A DNA stretch of 64,000 nt from CAWKCE01 sp032127035 (GCA_963848085.1 CAWKCE010000005.1:620001-684000); one strand, 5' to 3'. Shown: positions 44,785-54,323, counted from the stretch's first letter. Numbers and translations: made by a program. Notes: generated from the sequence alone by a model not told the origin.

Positions 44785-46071
44785 TTAGGTCTCGCTCCGG
44801 CCAGCCCGTCGGTACCAGGCCGCCAGAACCACGTAGGCGCCACCCAGCCCGGCGATCACGACCGGCGAGTTGCCGTCGGAGGGCAGCGTCAGCGCGCCGA
44901 GCGCTGCGGCGGCGACAAAGGCCACGTTGAAGACCAGGTCGTAGACGGTGAACACCCGCCCGCGCACGTTGTCGTCGACCGTGGACTGCAGCGTGGTGTC
45001 CACGCCGATCTTCACTGCCTGGGCCGAGGCACCGAGCAGCCCGACGGCGACGACGGACTTCGCCGGGCTCGGATCCACCCCCGCGAGCAGCTGGGTGACC
45101 GCAGCGGCGACGAGGACCACCGCGGTCCAGGTCGGGGTCCCCAGCCGACGGGTGGCATACGGAGTCGTGGCCGCAGCGAGCAGCACACCGAGCCCCACCG
45201 CGACGACGACGATGCCGAGGCCCGCCAGCGCGCGGTCGGCGTCGGCTGGGTAGAAGAGGTTCCGGAACAGCAGGATGACCCAGACCGTTCCGAAGCCGTA
45301 GCAGAACCGGTCCCCGGCCAGCACCACCAGTGCGTGGGCGGCTGGCGGCCTCTGGCCGAGGTGCCGGAGGCCGTCGGCGAAGCCACGGGAGATGTCGGCG
45401 ACCGCGTGCCGGACCGACACGCGGACCGGCACGTCAGGGCCGAGTGCGCTCCGACGCAGCCGCAGTGCCAGCAGTCCGGCGAGCAGGCACGCCGCCGCCG
45501 CCGCGGCCGTGGACGCGGCAGAGCCGGTGTCCCCACCCCCGAACCAGGCCCGGACCACGACGCCGAGAACCGCGCCGCCGGCCGTGACCAGCGTGCCGGC
45601 GCTGGGCGCGACCGCGTTGGCCGTGACGAGGAGCGGGGACGGGACGACGTGAGGGAGCGCGGCACCCAGCCCGGCCAGCACGAAGCGGTTCAGCCCGAGG
45701 ACGGTGAGGGCCAGTCCGTAGAAGAAGGGGGACTCCGAACGCGTGACGACCAGGCCAGCCAGCACGAGAAGGCCGAGGGCGCGGGAGGCGTTGGCCCAGA
45801 CCAGCACCTGCCGGCGGGACCACCGGTCCAGGAACACCCCGACGAACGGGCCGACCACTGAGTACGGCAGCAGGAGGACGGCCAGACCAGCCGCGATCCG
45901 GGCCGGCTCCGCGGCCCGCTCGGGGGAGAAGAAGACGAACCCGGCCAGTCCCACCTGGAGCAGGCCGTCCGCGGTCTGCCCCATGAGCCGGACCGCGAGC
46001 AGCCGTCGGAACGACGACGTCCGCAGTACCGCGCCCAGGGGGCTCGGGCGGTCCGGCTGTCCGGGCGTCAC
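44785..46071 (-). CDS. MFS transporter
   Basis: 428 residues from a GTG at 46069-46071. About 12 membrane helices. The loop motif DRWSRRQVLVWANASRALG (about 80-98) and the symmetrical C-terminal half are typical of major facilitator proteins. Substrate unknown; the locus (pcnA-MFS-ino1) also occurs in related Actinomycetota. Converges on pcnA with a 4-base gap. Confidence 0.88.
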   Translation of the reverse strand: MTPGQPDRPSPLGAVLRTSSFRRLLAVRLMGQTADGLLQVGLAGFVFFSPERAAEPARIAAGLAVLLLPYSVVGPFVGVFLDRWSRRQVLVWANASRALGLLVLAGLVVTRSESPFFYGLALTVLGLNRFVLAGLGAALPHVVPSPLLVTANAVAPSAGTLVTAGGAVLGVVVRAWFGGGDTGSAASTAAAAAACLLAGLLALRLRRSALGPDVPVRVSVRHAVADISRGFADGLRHLGQRPPAAHALVVLAGDRFCYGFGTVWVILLFRNLFYPADADRALAGLGIVVVAVGLGVLLAAATTPYATRRLGTPTWTAVVLVAAAVTQLLAGVDPSPAKSVVAVGLLGASAQAVKIGVDTTLQSTVDDNVRGRVFTVYDLVFNVAFVAAAALGALTLPSDGNSPVVIAGLGGAYVVLAAWYRRAGRSET

Positions 46072-46098
46072 GTGGGCAGCGTGACAGACGGCGCGGTC

Positions 46099-46120
46099 AC
46101 CCTGGGCGGCGCGCCAGGGT
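46099..46120 (-). terminator. possible terminator after ino1
   Basis: A 7-bp stem (ACCCTGG / CCAGGGT) with an 8-base GC-rich loop lies 6 bases past the ino1 stop. No U-tract. Confidence 0.45.
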
Positions 46121-46125
46121 CAAGG

Positions 46126-47205
46126 TCAGCTGGTGGTGCCGCCAGCGATGAAGGTCTCGACCGCGGTGCGCGCGTCGTCGTCGCGGTACTGCTCGGGCGG
46201 GGACTTCATGAAGTACGACGAGGCGGACAGGATCGGACCACCGATGCCGCGGTCGAGCGCGACCTTGGCGCAGCGGACGGCGTCGATGATGACGCCGGCG
46301 GAGTTCGGGGAGTCCCAGACCTCCAGCTTGTACTCCAGGCTCAGCGGCACGTCGCCGAAGGCCCGGCCCTCGAGGCGGACGTATGCCCACTTGCGGTCGT
46401 CCAGCCAGGCGACGTAGTCGCTCGGGCCGATGTGCACGTTGTTCTTGCCGATGTCGTGGGACAGCTGCGAAGTCACGGCCTGGGTCTTCGAGATCTTCTT
46501 GGACTCCAGCCGCTCCCGCTCGAGCATGTTCATGAAGTCCATGTTGCCGCCGACGTTCAGCTGCATGGTGCGGTCCAGAACGACTCCGCGGTCCTCGAAC
46601 AGCTTCGCGAGCACCCGGTGCGTGATCGTGGCGCCCACCTGCGACTTGATGTCGTCGCCGATGATCGGGACCCCGGCCGCAGTGAACTTGTCCGCCCACT
46701 CCTTGGTGCCGGCGATGAACACCGGAAGGGCGTTGACGAAAGCGACCTTGGCGTCGATGGCGGCCTGGGCGTAGAAGCGGGCGGCGTCCTCCGACCCGAC
46801 GGGGAGGTAGCAGACGAGGACGTCGGCGCGGGCGTCGCGCAGCGCCTGCGCAACGTCGACCGGCTCGTCGTCCGACTCGGTGATGATCTGCTGGTAGTAC
46901 TTGCCGAGGCCGTCCATCGTCGGCCCACGCTGCACGATGACGTCGGTGGGCGGCACGTCGCAGATCTTGATCGTGTTGTTCTCGCTCGCCAGGATCGCGT
47001 GCGACAGGTCCTGGCCGACCTTCTTGGCGTCGACGTCGAAAGCCGCCACGAACTCGATGTCGCGGACGTGATACTCGCCCAGCGCGACGTGCATCAGACC
47101 GGGCACTCGGTCGTCGGGGTTGGCATCCTTGTAGTACTCGACGCCCTGGACGAGGGACGCGGCACAGTTGCCGACGCCCACGACTGCTACGCGAACCGAA
47201 CCCAT
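46126..47205 (-). CDS. ino1: inositol-3-phosphate synthase
   Basis: 359 residues from ATG 47203-47205 behind GAGGAG. NAD-binding VAVVGVGNCAASLVQGVEYY (about 5-24), then DVLVCYLPVGSE, GDDIKSQVGATITHR and NVGGNMDFMNM, all family hallmarks. Converts glucose 6-phosphate to myo-inositol 1-phosphate, the precursor of phosphatidylinositol and mycothiol. Lies 4 bases downstream of padR and so is probably under its control. Confidence 0.97.
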   Translation of the reverse strand: MGSVRVAVVGVGNCAASLVQGVEYYKDANPDDRVPGLMHVALGEYHVRDIEFVAAFDVDAKKVGQDLSHAILASENNTIKICDVPPTDVIVQRGPTMDGLGKYYQQIITESDDEPVDVAQALRDARADVLVCYLPVGSEDAARFYAQAAIDAKVAFVNALPVFIAGTKEWADKFTAAGVPIIGDDIKSQVGATITHRVLAKLFEDRGVVLDRTMQLNVGGNMDFMNMLERERLESKKISKTQAVTSQLSHDIGKNNVHIGPSDYVAWLDDRKWAYVRLEGRAFGDVPLSLEYKLEVWDSPNSAGVIIDAVRCAKVALDRGIGGPILSASSYFMKSPPEQYRDDDARTAVETFIAGGTTS

Positions 47206-47209
47206 GGAC

Positions 47210-47809
47210 CTACTCCTCGTCGATCTGTGTGCCCGGGTGGTTGGCCCGGTCGCTAGTGGTGGGGTGTTGCTCGCGACGGCGTTCGTCGCGGATGAGCTCG
47301 TCGAGCCAGCGCACCTCGCGCTCGACACCCTCGAGTCCGTGCTTCTGCAGCTCGAGGGTGTAGGCGTCCAGCCGCTCCTGCGTGCGGGCGAACGAGCTGC
47401 GCACGTTGGCCAGCCGATCTTCCAGCCGGCTGCGGCGTCCTTCGAGGATGCGCAGCCGGGTGTCGGAGTCCGTCCGGGAGAAGAAGGCGAAGTGCACGCC
47501 GAAGGTCTCGTCCTCCCACGACGCCGGCCCGGTCTCGCTGACCAGGTCGGTGAAGCGCTCCTTGCCCTCAGCGGTGAGCTGGTAGACGATCTTCGACCGT
47601 CGGCCACGCGCATCGGGGGCGGGGCTCTCGGTGATGCAGCCATCGTCCGCAAGCTGCTTCAGGCACGGGTACAGGGAGCCGTACGAGAACGCCCGGAAGG
47701 TGCCCAGCACGCCGTTGAGCCGCTTGCGGAGCTCGTAGCCGTGCATGGGGCTGTCGTGCAGCAGTCCGAGGACGGCGAACTCGAGCACACCGCTGGTGCG
47801 TCGGCTCAT
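47210..47809 (-). CDS. PadR family transcriptional regulator
   Basis: 199 residues from ATG 47807-47809 behind CAGGAGC. Winged-helix N-terminus (about 8-85) with VLGLLHDSPMHGYELRKRL and YGSLYPCLKQLADDGCI; a C-terminal helical dimerisation domain (about 115-180). Homologue of M. tuberculosis Rv0047c, also upstream of ino1. A perfect palindrome just upstream suggests autoregulation and control of ino1. Confidence 0.93.
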   Translation of the reverse strand: MSRRTSGVLEFAVLGLLHDSPMHGYELRKRLNGVLGTFRAFSYGSLYPCLKQLADDGCITESPAPDARGRRSKIVYQLTAEGKERFTDLVSETGPASWEDETFGVHFAFFSRTDSDTRLRILEGRRSRLEDRLANVRSSFARTQERLDAYTLELQKHGLEGVEREVRWLDELIRDERRREQHPTTSDRANHPGTQIDEE

Positions 47810-47826
47810 CGCTGCTCCTGGATCTG

Positions 47827-47847
47827 GATGTATCGACTCGATACATC
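47827..47847. promoter_or_regulatory. palindromic PadR operator
   Basis: Arms GATGTATCGA and TCGATACATC around a central C form a 21-base perfect inverted repeat, 17 bases upstream of the padR start. The ATGTATCGA type of arm fits PadR-family operators. It is unusually AT-rich for this genome. Confidence 0.8.
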
Positions 47848-47948
47848 TGGTGGACGGGTCGTCACGATACGGGCGGCGGACCCTCCCCGCAACTCCACCC
47901 GGTTGCGGGGGTGCTGGGCTCGCCGGGAGGCGCCTACGCTCGGTGGGC

Positions 47949-48359
47949 ATGTGGTCCCAGCGGTCGGTGATCGACTACTCGCTCCAGCGGCGGGCCACGC
48001 TGGCTGCGCTCTTTCGCGGGACCGCGTCGGCCACCGACGTCTGCGACGCCGACCCCTACCTGCTGCTGGCGGCCAAGCACCATGGGCGGGCCACCGACCG
48101 GTCCTGCCCGGTCTGCCGTGGCCATGACCTGCGGGAGCTCTGCTACGTCTACGGCGACGAGCTGGGGCCGTTCCAGGGGCGCATCAAGGCACCTCAGGAG
48201 CTGGCTGCGATGGCACGGGAGCACGGCGAGTTCCGGGTGTACGTGGTGGAGGTCTGCCGCGACTGCTCGTGGAACCACCTGACGACCTCCTACGTGCTCG
48301 GGGACGGCGTCGAGCGCCGTCCGCTGCGGGCCCGGCGAGGCGACCCGGTCCCGGACTGA
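47949..48359 (+). CDS. DUF5318 family protein
   Basis: 136 residues from ATG 47949. Starts MWSQRSVIDYSLQRRATLAAL and has two Cys pairs, SCPVCRGHDLRELCYVYGDEL and EVCRDCSWNHL, likely a zinc ribbon. Homologue of M. tuberculosis Rv0049, between padR and ponA. No function known. Divergent from padR with the operator in between. Confidence 0.9.
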   Translation: MWSQRSVIDYSLQRRATLAALFRGTASATDVCDADPYLLLAAKHHGRATDRSCPVCRGHDLRELCYVYGDELGPFQGRIKAPQELAAMAREHGEFRVYVVEVCRDCSWNHLTTSYVLGDGVERRPLRARRGDPVPD

Positions 48360-48504
48360 GGGCGGGCCGCACTCTCAGACCGGGCCGGTGCCCGAGGAAC
48401 GCGGCGGGGACCGGCTGCGTCGAACCTCTCCGGTGGGTCGCCCGGCTGCGCCCCGGCCCGGACCGGCATGATCGGCGACGCCCGCCCCCCGACAGAGGAG
48501 CCTC

Positions 48505-50640
48505 GTGAGGATCGACTACCCGCGACGCGCGAAGCAGGGCTGGCGGCGCTTCGTGCCGTCCTGGCGGCAGCTGGCGTCGATCGCGTTCGCCGGCGTCGTG
48601 GCGCTTGCTGGGGTGTTCGTGGCCCTGTACCTCCTCATCGACCTGCCCCAGCCCAACGAGCTGGCCGTCGCCAACAGCAGCGTCGTCTACTACTCCAACG
48701 GCAAGACCGAGCTGGGCCGGTACGCCGAGGTCAACCGCGACTCGGTGCCGCTGTCCGAGGTGCCTCTTCACGTGCAGCAGGCCGTGCTGGCGGCCGAGGA
48801 CCGCACGTTCTACGACAACCGGGGGATCTCGTTCACCGGGATCGGCCGGTCGATCTGGAACAACCTGTCGGGGGGAGACACGCAGGGCGGGTCCACGATC
48901 ACCCAGCAGTACGCGCGCAACGCCTACCTGACGCAGGAACGCACCTACGAGCGCAAGGTCAAAGAGGCGATCCTGGCGCTGAAGCTCAACCGCGAGCTGT
49001 CGAAGGACCAGATTCTGGAGGACTACCTCAACACCATCTACTTCGGGCGCAACGCCTATGGAATCGAGGCGGCCAGCCAGGCGTACTTCCGCACGTCCGT
49101 CTCGCGGCTCACCGTGGCCCAAGGTGCGGTGCTCGCCGCGCTGATCCGGGCGCCGGCCTCCTACGACCCGGCGGAGGGTGACGCGGCGGCGGCCGCGCTC
49201 GAGACCCGGACCCTGGAGTACGTCATCCCGGGAATGGTGGACGAGGGCTGGTTGGACCCCGGCGAGGCTGCGGCGCTGACCATGCCGAAGGTCAAGCCGG
49301 CCCAGCGCGGAAACCAGTTCGCCGGGCCCAACGGCTACATCCTCGACGACTACGTGCGGTCCGAGCTCCAGGACCTGGGCTTCTCCAACCAGGAGCTGGA
49401 GACGGGGGGCCTGTCGATCACGGTGACAATCGACAAGGACGCCCAGGCCGCCGCGGTGGCCGCCGTCCAGGACAACGCCCCCACCATCGCTGCCGAGCGG
49501 GTGCAGACGGGTCTGGTGTCGGTCGAGCCGGGCACCGGCGCCGTCCGGGCGATGTACGGCGGACGGGACTACCTGAAGCGGTTCGTGAACAACGCGACGG
49601 CGCTGCAGGAGCCCGGCTCCACCTTCAAGGCGTTCACGCTGGCCGCGGCCTTGGAGGACGGCGTCACGCTCACCGACACGTTCGACGGGTCCAGCCCCTG
49701 GACCGACCCGGCGACCGGCCAGCAGATCGAGAACCAGGGCGACAGCGGCGGCACGAGCTTCGGACCGGTGTCCCTTCTGACGGCCACCGAGGAGTCCATC
49801 AACACCGCCTACCTCGACCTGACCGACCAGATCGGTCCCGACCTCGTGATCGATGCGGCGGTCGCCGCAGGCATCCCCAAGAACGCGCCCGGACTGGCCC
49901 CGGTTCCCGCGGTCACCTTGGGCAACGCCAGCGTGAGCCCGCTCCAGATGGCCGAGGCGTACGCCACCTTCGCCGCCAGTGGCCTGCACGCCGACGCGTA
50001 CGTCGTGCAGGAGGTCAAGAACTCCACGGGCGGGGTCGTGTACGCCGCAGAGCCGTCGCCGGACCAGGCTTTCGCCCCCGACATCGCCGACGAGGTCAAC
50101 TATGCGCTCCAGGAGGTCGTGAAGGTCGGCACCGGGACGACGGCGTTGGCTCTGGGCCGCCCGGCCGCGGGCAAGACCGGCACCCACGAGCTCTACACCT
50201 CGTGGTTCGTCGGATACACGCCGCAGCTGGCTACCGCGGTCATGTACTACCGGGGCGTCGGTCCGAAGCAGGAGATCTGCCAGTCGGGCCAGACGCCGGA
50301 GTCCGACCGCTGCGTGCTGCGGCCGACGTTGGTGGGGGTCGGAGGGCTGCCAGTGTTCTACGGCGGCCAGTACCCGGCGCGGGTCTGGACCGCGTTCATG
50401 ACCGCGGCGCTGTCCGGGCAGCCGGTGGAGCCGTTCGCGCCCGCCCCGTCGCCGGTGGTCACCACGCCCCCGCCGAGCAAGTCGCCGAAGCCGACGCCCA
50501 CGACCAGCTCGCCCTCGCCGACGCCCACCACCAGCTCCCCAACACCGACGCCCACGACGACGCCGACGCCTTCGGCCACGACCACGACGACCCCACCGGA
50601 GGGCCAGGCGGGCCGAGTCGGCGTGGCGGCCGGCGGCTGA
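48505..50640 (+). CDS. ponA: bifunctional class A penicillin-binding protein (PonA-like)
   Basis: 711 residues from the GTG at 48505 behind GAGGAG. A transmembrane anchor (about 24-48) precedes the GT51 glycosyltransferase domain with AVLAAEDRTFYDNRGIS and GGSTITQQYARN. The transpeptidase domain has a PGSTFKAFTLA active-site serine, a SIN motif and KTGTHE. The C-terminal 70 residues are a Ser/Thr/Pro-rich disordered tail. Makes and cross-links glycan strands. Matches the Rv0050 locus. Confidence 0.95.
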   Translation: MRIDYPRRAKQGWRRFVPSWRQLASIAFAGVVALAGVFVALYLLIDLPQPNELAVANSSVVYYSNGKTELGRYAEVNRDSVPLSEVPLHVQQAVLAAEDRTFYDNRGISFTGIGRSIWNNLSGGDTQGGSTITQQYARNAYLTQERTYERKVKEAILALKLNRELSKDQILEDYLNTIYFGRNAYGIEAASQAYFRTSVSRLTVAQGAVLAALIRAPASYDPAEGDAAAAALETRTLEYVIPGMVDEGWLDPGEAAALTMPKVKPAQRGNQFAGPNGYILDDYVRSELQDLGFSNQELETGGLSITVTIDKDAQAAAVAAVQDNAPTIAAERVQTGLVSVEPGTGAVRAMYGGRDYLKRFVNNATALQEPGSTFKAFTLAAALEDGVTLTDTFDGSSPWTDPATGQQIENQGDSGGTSFGPVSLLTATEESINTAYLDLTDQIGPDLVIDAAVAAGIPKNAPGLAPVPAVTLGNASVSPLQMAEAYATFAASGLHADAYVVQEVKNSTGGVVYAAEPSPDQAFAPDIADEVNYALQEVVKVGTGTTALALGRPAAGKTGTHELYTSWFVGYTPQLATAVMYYRGVGPKQEICQSGQTPESDRCVLRPTLVGVGGLPVFYGGQYPARVWTAFMTAALSGQPVEPFAPAPSPVVTTPPPSKSPKPTPTTSSPSPTPTTSSPTPTPTTTPTPSATTTTTPPEGQAGRVGVAAGG

Positions 50641-50666
50641 GGCCGCGGTCGCCGGCGCACGGCAGG

Positions 50667-52103
50667 ATGTCAGTCGTGCCGCCCTCCGACGTCGTTCTCC
50701 CGAGCCGGGACGATCCCGCGGTCGAGGGCGCCAGCGAGCTGATCGGCGGACCCGTCGGCCGCCACGCCCTGCTGGGCACGTCCTGGTGGACCCCCATTCG
50801 GGTCATGCTGCTGCTGGTGGTCCTGGCGTCGGCGTTGGGCGTGGCTCTCGACCAGCCCTGCCGCGCGACGGGATGGGGCGACGGCACCACTCAGTACACC
50901 CATGCCTGCTACAGCGACATCGTCCATCTGTACTGGGGCCGGGGCATCGCCGAGGGCCTCGTGCCCTACCTCGACGACCCGAGTGCAACCGGCGACGAGG
51001 TGGTGGAGTACCCGGTCCTGACCGGGGCAGCGATGTGGGTCACCGGGCTGCTGGTCCCGGACGGCGGCGACGCCACCTCACGGGGCATCAGGTACTTCGA
51101 CGTCAACGCACTCGCGATCGCGCTGCTGGCGGCGGTGACGGTCTGGGCCACCGCCAGGACCGCGGGGCGACGTCCGTGGGACGCGGCGATGGTCGCGGTA
51201 GCCCCCGGCCTGGTGCTGACAGCGACCATCAACTGGGACCTGTACGCCGTCGCCCTGACGTCGCTCGCCATGGTGGCGTGGGCGCGCCGCCATCCGGTAG
51301 CGGCCGGGATGCTCCTCGGACTGGCCACTGCTGCGAAGTTCTACCCGGCGTTGCTGCTCGGGCCCCTGTTGGTGCTGAGCCTGCGGACCGGGCGCTGGCG
51401 GGAGCTCGGTCAGGCGGTACTGGGGGCAGTCGTCCTGTGGTGCGCGGCCAACGTTCCGATCATGGTCAGCAACTTCGACGGCTGGGCCAGGTTCTACCGG
51501 CTGTCCCGCGAGCGTGGCGGTGACTACGGGTCGCCATGGCTGGTGCTGTCGGGGCTCGGTGTCGACCTGCCGGTCGCCCGGGTCAACGTCTGGGGCCCGG
51601 TCGTCTTCCTGAGCCTGTGCATCGGCATCGGACTGCTCGGGCTGATGGCCCGGCGCCGACCCAGGTTCGCCCAGCTGGCGTTCCTCGTGCTCGTGGCATT
51701 CGTCCTGACGAACAAGGTGTACTCGCCGCAGTACGTGCTGTGGCTCATCCCGCTCGCCGTCCTCGCCCGGCCACGCTGGCGGGACTTCCTCCTGTGGCAG
51801 GCCGCAGAGGTCGTCTACTTCCTGTCCGTGTGGTGGTACATCCACGGTTTCACTGAGCCCGACACCGCACTGCCGGCCCGGATGTACTGGGTCGCGGTGA
51901 CCGCGCACCTGGTGGCGACGGCGGTCTATGGCGCGTTGGTGGTCCGGGACATCCTGCGTCCCGAGCACGACCCGGTCCGGGCGAACGGCGCCGACGACCC
52001 GTCCGGAGGCGTGTTCGACGGCGCGGAGGACCGCTTCGTGCTGGGCGGCGCGCCGGGCGTCGTCGGCGAACCGGAGCCGGTGGCTACCCCGCCCGCGTCA
52101 TGA
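50667..52103 (+). CDS. GT87-like membrane glycosyltransferase
   Basis: 478 residues from ATG 50667 behind GGCAGG. About 10-11 membrane helices; a luminal acidic pair EYPVLTGAAMW following a large first outside loop, and the GLATAAKFYPALLLGPLLVL segment, are typical of DUF2029/GT87 polyprenyl-phosphate-dependent mannosyltransferases. The sugar acceptor is unknown. Its last 6 bases overlap the convergent racemase-like gene. Confidence 0.85.
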   Translation: MSVVPPSDVVLPSRDDPAVEGASELIGGPVGRHALLGTSWWTPIRVMLLLVVLASALGVALDQPCRATGWGDGTTQYTHACYSDIVHLYWGRGIAEGLVPYLDDPSATGDEVVEYPVLTGAAMWVTGLLVPDGGDATSRGIRYFDVNALAIALLAAVTVWATARTAGRRPWDAAMVAVAPGLVLTATINWDLYAVALTSLAMVAWARRHPVAAGMLLGLATAAKFYPALLLGPLLVLSLRTGRWRELGQAVLGAVVLWCAANVPIMVSNFDGWARFYRLSRERGGDYGSPWLVLSGLGVDLPVARVNVWGPVVFLSLCIGIGLLGLMARRRPRFAQLAFLVLVAFVLTNKVYSPQYVLWLIPLAVLARPRWRDFLLWQAAEVVYFLSVWWYIHGFTEPDTALPARMYWVAVTAHLVATAVYGALVVRDILRPEHDPVRANGADDPSGGVFDGAEDRFVLGGAPGVVGEPEPVATPPAS

Positions 52104-53135
52104 CAGCACGAGCTGGTCGAACGCCGCAGTGGTCATCCGGACGTCGACGTCCACCTCGTCACCGACCGCCGGTGGCGTGACGTCGGCGGGAAGCAGCACC
52201 ATCGACACCTGCATGTGCGGCGGCTCGGCGAACCACCGCCGCTTGCCCGCGACGTGGAACGGTGACAGGACCCGGCCACTGGCCTCCAGACCCCCGATGG
52301 CGGCGGCCTTCGCCCGCGACATCGGCGACCGGACCGGGCGCGGCGCGGCCAGAGCCACTCCGTGCGACGTGCCGCCCCCGATGACCAGCAGCTGGACGGC
52401 GGAGCCGGCGCGTCGCTGGCGGTAGCCGTACGACTGCCCGCGGCGGAGGGTGTGGACGGCCAGCACCGTCCCCCGCGCGCGGTAGCTGCTGCGCCGCCCG
52501 AGCCACATGCGGGTGCCGATCCGTGGCCGGAGCCGAGTGCCCGGGTGACGACGACGCAGGGTCGCCAGCTCCTCGTCGCCGAGGTGGCTGACCCACAGGA
52601 CGTCCGTCGGCAGCCGCAGCCGCTCGAGGACGCGCACCCATGCGCTCACCTCGTCGACACGCTCCAGCTCCCCCTCGTCCAGCGGCAGATGGAGGGCGAA
52701 GCCCTCGAGCCGGGTGCGCCCGACCTGACCGACGAGTGCCGCGAGCGTGTCCTCGTCGAAGCCGAAACGGTGCATCGACGTCAGCAGCTCTACGACGACC
52801 CGGGTGGGTGACCCCTCGAGCGCCCTCACCGCCTCCGGTCCGGCCGCGGTGAGGATGAGCCGGTCGTCCGCGGGCGGAGCCGGGTCGATGATGGGGTGCC
52901 AGGGCGTGAGGACGAGGACGTCGCCCCGGAACGCCTCGTGAACCGCGGCGATCTCGTCCGCCTGGCCGACCGCCATGGTGTCGCAGCCGAGGCGCTGGCT
53001 CTCGGCGGCCAGCAGCGGCAACCCGAACCCGTAGCCGTTCCCCTTGGCCACCGGGACCAGGCCGTCGACCGACCCGTGCACCCGGTCGGCGTGGCTGCGC
53101 CACGGCTCCGCGTCGACGTAGAGCGTGAAGGTCAC
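52098..53135 (-). CDS. alanine racemase-family PLP protein, divergent
   Basis: 345 residues from a GTG at 53133-53135, 4 bases after femX. The N-terminal PLP barrel has Lys31 in VPVAKGNGYGFG at the usual Schiff-base position, HLPLDEGE and LRPRIGTRMWLG. The C-terminal domain keeps a SYGYR tyrosine that may be the second base, but the canonical G-R-V-S-M-D motif reads M-Q-V-S-M-V. It is probably not the housekeeping Alr. Tight coupling to femX suggests supply or processing of an amino acid for the peptidoglycan bridge, which is inference. Confidence 0.75.
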   Translation of the reverse strand: MTFTLYVDAEPWRSHADRVHGSVDGLVPVAKGNGYGFGLPLLAAESQRLGCDTMAVGQADEIAAVHEAFRGDVLVLTPWHPIIDPAPPADDRLILTAAGPEAVRALEGSPTRVVVELLTSMHRFGFDEDTLAALVGQVGRTRLEGFALHLPLDEGELERVDEVSAWVRVLERLRLPTDVLWVSHLGDEELATLRRRHPGTRLRPRIGTRMWLGRRSSYRARGTVLAVHTLRRGQSYGYRQRRAGSAVQLLVIGGGTSHGVALAAPRPVRSPMSRAKAAAIGGLEASGRVLSPFHVAGKRRWFAEPPHMQVSMVLLPADVTPPAVGDEVDVDVRMTTAAFDQLVLS

Positions 53136-53139
53136 CGGG

Positions 53140-54297
53140 TCACCGCCGAGCCAGGTAGATCTGGAACGCGCGGTGGAGGGCGCGGTTCAACGGGTAGTCC
53201 CATTCGCCGGCGTACTCCACCGCCTCGCCTCCGGTTCCGAGCTTGAACTGGATGAGACCGAACAGCGGGTGGTCCGGGCGCAGGGTGTCGGAGATCCCTC
53301 GCAGGTCATAGACGTCGGCTCCGGCGGCGTGAGCGTCGCAGATCATCCGCCACTGGATCGCGTTGCTCGGCCGCAGCTCGCGCTTGTGGTCGGCCGACGC
53401 CCCGTAGGAGTACCAGACCCGGGCGCCCACCTTGACCCACAGCGTGGCGGCCAGCAGGTCGTCGTCGTGGGTCGCGAGGTAGAGCCGGATGCGGTCGGGG
53501 TCCTCGTCCGTCATGGCCCGCCACATGCGCTCGAAGTACGCCAGCGGGCGCGGCGTGAAGCCGTCACGGGCGGCGGTGGTGAGGTAGACCTCGTGGAAGG
53601 CGGCGAGATCCTCGGCCATCCCCTGGCTGACCGTGACGCCGCTCTTGTCTGCCTTGCGCACGTTGCGGCGCCACAGCTGGTTGAAGCCGGCGAAGACCTC
53701 GTCGAGGGTGCGGCCCGACAGCGGGACCTGGAACACATAGCGTGGCTGGTAGTCGCCGAAACCCTCGCCGGAGGGCTCCTCACGTCGCCAGCCGAGCACC
53801 CGCAGCTCGTCCGCCACTCGCCGGCCAACCTCCGGCGAGCTGTCCGGGGGGACGTCCGACAGCAGGTCGGCCTGGCCGTCGGCGATAGCGGCCTTCAACG
53901 TCGCGGTCGACCACCGCCGGGTGACCGTCTGCGGTCCCAGCTTGACGGTGAACGCCTTGCGCCGACGCAGGTACGCCAGGAGCGGTTCGGTCACGTCGGC
54001 GGCGGAGTAGGCGGACCAGTCCACGACTGGGCCCTCGGGCAGGTAGGCCAGGGACCGGCCGATCTTCGGGATCGCGCGGTACAGGACCAGTCCGGCGCCG
54101 ACCAGTCGGCTGTCGTGGAACCAACCCAGGCTGTCGCGCTGCCAGTCGGTCTTGACCGCTCCCCAGGCTGGTGTCTGGAGGAACGAGCCTCCCGCATCGG
54201 TGACGAACGCCAGGTGCTCGTCGGACGAGATCGGGCGCACGCTCAACGCAGCCGACACGGGGACGATCGCATCGGGCGCCACAGACACGGCCCTCAC
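53140..54297 (-). CDS. femX: FemABX-type peptidoglycan bridge aminoacyltransferase
   Basis: 385 residues. Two GNAT-like folds; segments SFLQTPAWGAVKTDWQ, FAGFNQLWRRNVRKADKSGV, YSYGASADHKRELRPSNAIQW and DLRGISDT are typical of FemX/MurM lipid II:amino-acid transferases. It would add the first bridge residue to lipid II from aminoacyl-tRNA at the inner face of the membrane. First gene of the leftward femX-racemase pair. Confidence 0.92.
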   Translation of the reverse strand: MRAVSVAPDAIVPVSAALSVRPISSDEHLAFVTDAGGSFLQTPAWGAVKTDWQRDSLGWFHDSRLVGAGLVLYRAIPKIGRSLAYLPEGPVVDWSAYSAADVTEPLLAYLRRRKAFTVKLGPQTVTRRWSTATLKAAIADGQADLLSDVPPDSSPEVGRRVADELRVLGWRREEPSGEGFGDYQPRYVFQVPLSGRTLDEVFAGFNQLWRRNVRKADKSGVTVSQGMAEDLAAFHEVYLTTAARDGFTPRPLAYFERMWRAMTDEDPDRIRLYLATHDDDLLAATLWVKVGARVWYSYGASADHKRELRPSNAIQWRMICDAHAAGADVYDLRGISDTLRPDHPLFGLIQFKLGTGGEAVEYAGEWDYPLNRALHRAFQIYLARR

Positions 54298-54323
54298 CCT
54301 ACGGACCCCGCCCCGCCAGGGCG

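Noticed and set aside
48184..50187. A 667-codon open frame on the minus strand opposite the class A PBP gene
   Set aside because: Its product is low-complexity, rich in Arg, Gly, Val and His with no domain, and the opposite strand encodes a clear PBP. Such antisense frames arise from GC-rich third positions.
50500..50590. Short direct repeats in the class A PBP gene
   Set aside because: They encode the Ser/Thr/Pro-rich C-terminal tail and are ordinary low-complexity coding sequence, as are the Thr-Pro codons at the end of pknB.
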